Source: Chrysoperla carnea
Taxonomy: Eukaryota > Arthropoda > Insecta > Neuroptera > Chrysopidae
NCBI RefSeq assembly: GCF_905475395.1
Contig: NC_058340.1
Coordinates: forward strand, 59,250,181-59,314,180
Length of the DNA stretch: 64,000 nucleotides
Direction: 5' to 3'
Shown here: positions 58,401-64,000 of the stretch, piece by piece
Layout: each line of letters opens with the position of its first letter
Numbering within the stretch: the stretch's first letter is position 1
The notes under the pieces: generated by a model
The model's database searches: none
Told to the model about the DNA's origin: nothing
Seen by the model: the letters and a program-made list of their open reading frames with translations, nothing else
Program-made: the position numbers and the translations under genes

Positions 58401-61142
58401 TGTTATAATAGTAACACTTAGAATGCTTTAAAACGAACATTTTTTCTGACATTGAGATACCTAGCCATTCTTTTAAGGTTTTGAATTGTCAATGTCTTTC
58501 TCTTAAAGTAGTCCGGTCGTCGCGTGACTAGTTAACTAGGCAATTTGTATAGCGTAAATGTAATAAAATGCTCTAAAAATATCGTAAACTAGACAATTTG
58601 TATGGCGTAAATGTAATAAAATGCTCTAAAATATCGTAAAAGCGTCAAAAATCAAAATTTTTTTATGTGTTTTCCTTTTGGAAAATACAGTAAGGTAAAG
58701 TTTTTTTGCAGAAACAGAATCTGCTAAGCAGAAACGAAAAGTGGAAAACTTGATTTCCATAAATTTGAAGCTCGGGGCTCGGTTAAAACCTTAACTTTCT
58801 TTGTTACCAACTTTCCTTTTTTAATTCTTCGAAAATTAGACTACAAGGATTATTAAAGGTTCACTTCATTGTGGGTTTACGGTCTAAGCTATATAAACGT
58901 AATAGTTGCTACCAATTTATAGATAAAATTTGGGGTAAATAATACATAAAAATAAAAAAAAACAAATTACTTGTGTTTCGTTCTTTGATGTATCCTGATT
59001 GTTTACTATTGAATCAATTGAGGTTGAAGTAATATCTCTTCTAGAACGGTGTTCATCCCATTCAAATCGACCATAATTTAAATCACGATAACTGGGTATA
59101 AAAGATGTTTTAACATCCTTTAGTAAATCACGGTCCTCGATTTCCTTTATTTCTAAATCCAATTTTATGGGCAGTTTTTTATCTATACAAAAAAAAGAAA
59201 AATTGAACAAAACCATTTTAGTATTCATGAAAATAGAAAAAAGGGTAAAGTATATAATTTCGGTTTTATGTTAAATAATTCTACATCGTTTTTCTTAAAA
59301 AAGATTGGTAATAACACTAGGGAAGGTTTGTGTATATTCATAAAGGTTGTTATTTTTATTATATTTCGCCTTCGTGCCTGATCATAGCTTTATATTTAAA
59401 ATAATCTGAATATAAATTCTGTACCTGTTCGAATGCTCACAGCGGCAGATCTTTCATTATTCATGTAGATGAAACACAATACTATAGAAATTGTAATTAA
59501 AAAAGCCACCAAAACACAGGCGATTTTCAATTTTCGCTTGGATGATCTGAAAGGAAAAAATTTCAATTAGAAATTAAATTTTTTATAGGATACCCTGGTG
59601 GAAAAAATATTTGAAGAAAGAATAAGAAATTCTGAAAAAGTCTTAGCAACTTTGAATTTCTCAACGTTTTCGGACTAGTCTAATTCAGAGTTATTCAGAG
59701 TTCTTAATACTTTTTTAAAGTCTCCAAGACTTTTTCAGAGTTTCCTAAGACTTAGTAAGACTGATTCTTTTTTCAAATATTTTTTCCACCAGGGTAAATT
59801 TTTTTATAATAATAAGTAATAAATTTTTCTTCGTTCTGGGCGGAAAGTATCAACTTTCGTACCGCTGTGCTAAAGGAAGTTGCTCTATTCATTTGTCTTA
59901 TAATATTCATAACATATAATACTGCAGTTTTCGTGTAGTAGAGTTTGAAAAATCTATTTTCACGACCCTTGACCTGTAATAATTTTTGTTGCGCACATTT
60001 TGCAATGGACTTTTCATATTTCTTTTCTTGTATCCAATTAAAGATAGTCCCGTTGAGAAAACTTTACTAACTTTTTCAGCAGAAAACCCGTTATTTTCGT
60101 TGGTTATAAGTCAGATACAGAAAAATGTATCAGCAAAAATTATTCGTATCAAAGAGGGCCATCTCGATCTCATACCTACTTTGGAGTGAGATATAGAAGA
60201 TCACAACAAGTTAACTGTTTTGGGAAAAAATTTGAAAATTTTTGCAATGTCAGAATTTATCTACAAGTTCCATGAAAAATATGGAAGCCATATTTTTGTG
60301 TCTTGGTACTTTACGAAATTAAAATCTATTGCGCCAGTGAAAATATTGTATAACCCAAACCTAGTTTAAATTGAAATTACGTCAAAAACATGTAATGCAG
60401 GAAAATAAAATATAATTACAGGTAGGCATACTGCGGTTCAAGGATATATTAATATTAGGGAGTGGGTAGAGCTAAAATTTGGAGAGAAAAAATAATTTTA
60501 TTTAGACGAATAATTTAATCCAGACGATGTAAATTTTAATAAATTATTGACACAGATTCAACAAAACAAAGAATTGTACATATTTTAAATTTTTTGGTTT
60601 CTAAATCCTCAGATAATTGCAAAAAAAAAAAAAATTATAAAATGTTTTCACAAAACCTCTCAAAAAAATTTGAAATTGTTACACTGCTCGTTCAAAGTTA
60701 TAGCAATTTTTTCTTAAAATAAATTAACATATGCATTGAAAAATGCAAAACATGTTAATTTCTATTTATAAAACTGTTGAAATTTTCTAATGGGCTAATT
60801 ACTATTAATTTTTTTTAGAGATTTAGGAAACTTGGAAACGTGGAATATCAAATTTTTATTGAAATTATACAAAAATAATTATTTTTTTATAAGACTGTAA
60901 GTATAATAATTTTGTTAACTAAATTGATCGAAGGCAATGAAATTATTTCTGCTTTATTAGTTTGTTTGTTTTTAAACAAAAATAATTAAAATATTCGACG
61001 AAATTAAGTTACTCTAAAATATTATAATTTGAGTAAATTCATGTGTTTTGAATTCATTGTGTTTCGAGTTCTAAATATTTACTTACGTCTTTGTTCGAGT
61101 ATTAAAATCCATCGATTCACAAAAATTTTCTTTATTTTCCAT
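49464..61142 (-). CDS. Neprilysin-like M13 zinc metallopeptidase
   Basis: Exons are 61142-61087, 59546-59425, 59182-58971, 57640-57460, 57108-56909, 56029-55882, 54126-53924, 53687-53508, 53439-53228, 53026-52943, 52872-52734, 52485-52258, 52190-52079, 52012-51803, 51479-51274, 49710-49634 and 49563-49464. They join in frame to 889 aa. It is a type II membrane protein with one helix (about 27-46, [20 protein letters not shown]) and a stalk. The peptidase_M13 N-domain starts at [14 protein letters not shown]. The catalytic part has NAYY (about 682), HEITHGFDD (zinc ligands and Glu, about 723-727), GENIADNGG (third ligand about 785) and the ending [16 protein letters not shown]. Neprilysins cleave extracellular peptide hormones and neuropeptides. 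All catalytic residues are present, so it should be active. The paralogue is not assigned. Confidence 0.94.
50824..51039. mobile_element. Partial copy of the inverted-repeat element of 21037-21696
   Basis: It shares CTCTATTTGGCTACTTTTGT, AAAACTAACCCATTAAAAC and 'acgcaacttatcgtgcga', and ends in AACAAAACGCCCTGTA, the element's terminal repeat. It lies in intron 15 of the neprilysin gene. The other end is not clearly present, and 'ctctatttggctactttt' occurs twice, so the copy is rearranged. Confidence 0.6.
54202..55145. mobile_element. Large MITE-like element in neprilysin intron 6
   Basis: Inverted ends: the left is GTATATGTCACCGGATTATT followed by 'ataagaatcgttagtttata', and the right reads the same in reverse complement with a few changes. 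Inside, near the right end, the motif GTTTATAAACTAACG and its reverse recur several times (near 54958, 55012 and 55105). Such subterminal repeats are often transposase binding sites. There is no ORF of transposase type. Confidence 0.7.
55500..55660 (+). repeat. Dispersed repeat fragment (family of 9131 and 10643)
   Basis: The sequence AAGTTTCAAACAAAAGTTG, 'acttttgttctatctctaac' and 'ggcttacaagataggacctg' matches the blocks at about 9340-9450 and 10780-10880. It is intronic. Confidence 0.55.
57174..57245. repeat. 36-bp tandem duplication
   Basis: TTAAAATTGTTTTTATAAAC followed by 'taatgtttg' occurs twice in direct succession. It lies in a neprilysin intron between exons 4 and 5. Confidence 0.75.
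58350..58459. mobile_element. 110-bp palindromic MITE
   Basis: The left end TACTCACTGTCAGAAAAAAT and the right end ATTTTTTCTGACATTGAGATA form inverted repeats that continue loosely through the whole element (for example 'taaaacattct' against 'agaatgcttta'). TA lies at both edges. It is in neprilysin intron 3. Confidence 0.7.
58535..58639. repeat. 53-bp tandem duplication shared with a repeat near 8430
   Basis: Two units, each starting ACTAGRCAATTTGTATRGCG and running through 'taaatgtaataaaatgctct', lie in succession. The same sequence occurs once in reverse complement at about 8410-8450. It is intronic in the neprilysin gene. Confidence 0.65.
59591..59796. mobile_element. 206-bp MITE with perfect 25-bp terminal inverted repeats
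   Basis: The left end TACCCTGGTGGAAAAAATAT plus TTGAA is exactly matched by the inverted right end. TA lies at both edges and there is no ORF. It lies in intron 1 of the neprilysin gene, 45 bases upstream of the exon 2 acceptor. The perfect ends suggest a relatively young insertion. Confidence 0.85.
59797..61086. other. Rest of neprilysin intron 1
   Basis: No gene or clear repeat is seen. The open frame at 59986-60189 has no support. Confidence 0.4.
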
Positions 61143-61238
61143 TATATTTATTATTGATTCTTAACTGAAATGATAGAAAGACACATTTAATTAAAAAATT
61201 CAAATTTATGAAACAATTGTTATTTTGCACATTCAAAA

Positions 61239-61448
61239 TTAGAACAAATCACAAATAATTACTTTACACGTAGGTACTGTAAATAATACAATAAGTCCTA
61301 TTATTTGTTTCTTTTTACTTCTATAATAAAATGTAATATGCCGAGAATTATATTTGATTAAATGTAATTGACCCTCGGAGGTGACGAAATAATTATCATC
61401 TCCTGTTGATATTTCATCTAGATTTCTGTTATTTAAATGTGCAATCAT
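61239..61448 (-). CDS. Candidate alternative first exon (membrane-protein N-terminus)
   Basis: The minus-strand frame begins MIAHLNNRNLDEISTGDDNY, is hydrophilic, then reads YYRSKKKQIIGLIVLFTVP, a basic stop-transfer followed by a hydrophobic stretch. It lies just upstream of neprilysin exon 1. Donor-like sites occur near its end, including AC|GTGTAA, which has the right phase to reach neprilysin exon 2. Against it, the join would place two hydrophobic segments close together. M13 genes often use alternative first exons. It could also be the end of another gene or chance. Confidence 0.3.
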   Translation of the reverse strand: MIAHLNNRNLDEISTGDDNYFVTSEGQLHLIKYNSRHITFYYRSKKKQIIGLIVLFTVPTCKVIICDLF

Positions 61449-62879
61449 TGAATGGTTTCTTTATTGAGATAGGTTGATTTATAAAAACTGGTGTTAATAT
61501 ATATCACTGAATCAGGATCAATTACTTCCTTAAGGAATATTTTTTGAAAATTCAGTTGTATCATCTATTTCAAATTTTGAAAAAAGTTCGTTTATGTGTA
61601 AAATGTGCTTATAGAAAAGGGAAAGTTTGTTTTCAAACAGAAAACATTTTCATGGGCTGGTAGAAAACATACAAAAAGCTTGATTTAGGTTTGATGCCGC
61701 CCTAGATCCCATCCGATATAGCACCCTTTTACTCTACTCGGAAGTGATTATTAAAATTAAACACCCAATTTTCAAATATTGAAATTATTATGAATTATTT
61801 TTAATTATCACCTATGATATTAATTTCTACCTTCTGGTTTTGACGAAAATAACTTTTTACCCTTTTTACAGTAGAAAAAACTAATTTTTCCGAATAATTT
61901 GTAGCTGAGATGCTTGAAAAAATGTACAGAGTAATATCTAATTTAGGATAAACATTTGCATATATTTTGTACAGAGTATACATCTTATGTATTTTTTAAT
62001 GAACCTTTGAGTTGATAATGTAAGTGATTACATTCATTTTTTAATGTCTCTTCTAAATCGTTACGATACTTATTATATTGTTAGTCTCTCAGAAAAAAAT
62101 ATCTTACAAACCCATCATATCTTAATATGACGCGCTCGAGTTAACTCATCTATCGCAATTTTGTTTTTACTTATCTGACCGTCTAATCTACGCGGGTTTC
62201 TCCATATTTAGGGCTAATATTTGGTGGAGGTACTAAGGAAGGTCCAAGGAACCCAACATGTCTTAATCTGACGCGCTCGAATAACTACACAAATCGCCTA
62301 ATTTAAGATAATTAAGACCGGTGGTATGTTTGAGGCAATGAGGCTTCAGGATAAGGTTTACTTGAGATTTACTGTTGTAAGGGTAACTGCCACCTTACGA
62401 CTTATACATTATTGGGTTAACTGCCTGTGAAATTGACCATCTCCTCCCTTCCACCGCTCTTCAAGCGCAGATTTATAGCGGACCTTCTTTAGCTTTTCCT
62501 GCCATAATAATCTTAGTTATTATGTAATTAATGATTGAATTAGCCCTATCCAATAATCACATTCGATTATTATAGATTGATGTACCTGCAATTTTTTAGG
62601 TGACCTTGGCTTAGTATGTCAAAATATATCGATCACAACGCGATAAATCATACCGTATCCATTGCGTTGTTGTCTTTAATGTGTCAATCAAATTGTAGTT
62701 TAGATTCATTAAGACAATAATTAAAATATATATGTTTCGTATATTCTGATTTTTGCATGAATTGAATTTACGTGCTAGTTAAATCCAGCACGTTATTTAG
62801 GTAATAAAATATACAGTGAAACTTGGCTAAGTAGGACTTGGATCATTGAGAAATATCCATAACTAGAACTCATGCTGGA
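61449..62879. other. Upstream region of the neprilysin gene
   Basis: An acceptor-like ATCATTTCAG ends near 61167, just before the exon 1 ATG, so a 5' non-coding exon may lie in this stretch. Two related blocks ('aacccatcatatcttaatatgacgcgctcga' type) occur near 62108 and 62248, a small internal duplication of about 140 bp spacing. No other gene is seen. Confidence 0.35.
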
Positions 62880-63180
62880 ACTCAAAGTTCCGACACTTTG
62901 ACCGAATCGAAAAAGGGGTGTTATAAGTTTGACCGCTATGTGTGTGTCTGTCTGTCTGAATTTAATGGAGAGTGTTTTTAGCTATGTTTCAAGTGCGAGT
63001 TTAAGGTTCCGTACCTGAAGCAACTAAAAAATAGGCAATGATAGTCAAAATCAGTTCAGTTTGGAAAAGGTTTTAAGGAAAAATGTAATTTAATGAAAAG
63101 TGTTCTCAGATATATGTCTCAAGTGTGGGCTTAGGGTTCCGCCTTCGGAAAAAATTTGTCGGAGGTTTTAAATTTTGCAA
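62880..63180 (-). mobile_element. RTE-like LINE 3' end remnant, reverse copy
   Basis: Read on the minus strand this matches 5930-6270: CAGACAGACACACACATAGC, GGTCAAACTTATAACACCCC and two units of the 'ggaaccttaaactcgcactt' type. It is a tail-only relic. Confidence 0.5.
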
Positions 63181-64000
63181 ATTTCACTTGTTTGATGTAT
63201 TTAATAAACAACGAAAATATTAATGATAATATATTATAAATGAATTTTTTGCTCAGGAGCAAAAAACAATACATTTTTCATATTAAAATTAAGTTCAATT
63301 GAGGTAAAAAAGCTTACTTTTTGCTGAATGGACAATATTAAGTAAATATCAACTTGAATATTGACAGAATAGCAGCTGTGGGTATTGAATTGAACTTAAA
63401 ATTAGTTGAAAATTAAATCCGGCAGTTATTAGATTTACGTAAATTTTTTCAGTTATTAGAAGATGTGTAGGAACATAAAAGCTTCTCTGTTTATTTTTAT
63501 ACGTGTTTCTATTAAATATAATTGACTTAACAATGACCTGCAAACCTTCTACAAAGTTGACCTTAAAATGAAAATTATACATAATTAAATCGGTATTAGT
63601 GACGACCGACAACCTCGAACGTGGTTATATTTTATAAATCATATTTGGATAAAGTGACAATATGTACCTTCTATTAAAAAATCTTGATATATTCTTGGAA
63701 TTTGACATTATGTAAAAGCATACGGTGAAAAATTGTTGTAGACCAGAATTACTGACTTAATTAACATCCCTCCTCCCATCGGTAAAGTAGTAAAACAATC
63801 TCACAAGTTTTGTGAAGGTTTCTGTGATTTGTTTTAGTACTCTCATAATTGGTCATGGCTAGGTCAATATTTTGGGAATTTTCATGATTAATGACTACTT
63901 ATTCGATTTTTATTCTGATTAAGTCATCGTATTCAAATGAGTCATCTTTAGTGTTCGACTGGAGCTTCGCTTTCGTTCACTTTCAACCAAAAAATCACTT
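63181..64000. other. Gene-free right edge
   Basis: No gene or recognised repeat was found. The frame at 63349-63612 has no family motif. Confidence 0.4.

Overview
This window looks like nuclear DNA from an insect. It is strongly AT-rich, the genes are split by GT-AG introns, and the non-genic space is full of decayed transposons (RTE-type LINE remnants, tRNA-derived SINEs and many short inverted-repeat elements flanked by TA). The animal gene families fit this: trypsin-like protease, BTB-kelch, HINFP and M13 neprilysin. I cannot name the species. No bacterial gene, CRISPR array, provirus or LTR element was recognised.

Layout. Positions 1-14700 hold no gene I can support, only repeat remnants. 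TMEM230 (+) is at 14760-15104. A two-exon gene of unknown function (-), reconstructed as a 1205-aa protein, spans 23218-18669. A BTB-BACK-kelch gene (+) has six exons at 24931-29851. A secreted trypsin-like protease (+) has seven exons at 32269-35139. TIM50 (-) has five exons at 38095-36157. HINFP (-) has seven exons at 42847-39284, divergent from GTPBP3/MnmE (+) with five exons at 44253-48801. A neprilysin-like M13 metallopeptidase (-) has 17 exons at 61142-49464, and 61143-64000 is upstream sequence and repeats. Exons were joined by hand using GT-AG sites, reading phase and family motifs. Every join listed keeps an open frame to a natural stop.

The genes do not form a pathway. TIM50 (mitochondrial protein import) and GTPBP3 (mitochondrial tRNA wobble modification) both serve mitochondria but are not adjacent. 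HINFP and GTPBP3 are head to head across 1.4 kb and may share a promoter region. Three genes (TIM50, HINFP, GTPBP3) have a stop codon that overlaps an AATAAA poly(A) signal, which implies very short 3' UTRs.

The most unusual structure lies inside intron 3 of GTPBP3. A tRNA-like unit of about 297 bp is repeated four times on the minus strand, then 2.5 times on the plus strand. Together they form a nearly perfect tail-to-tail inverted repeat with about 0.8 kb arms, bounded by a 13-bp direct repeat. Each full unit has intact A and B boxes and a T-run. Transcription of the host gene should therefore produce a long hairpin RNA made of tRNA-like units inside the pre-mRNA of a tRNA-modifying enzyme.
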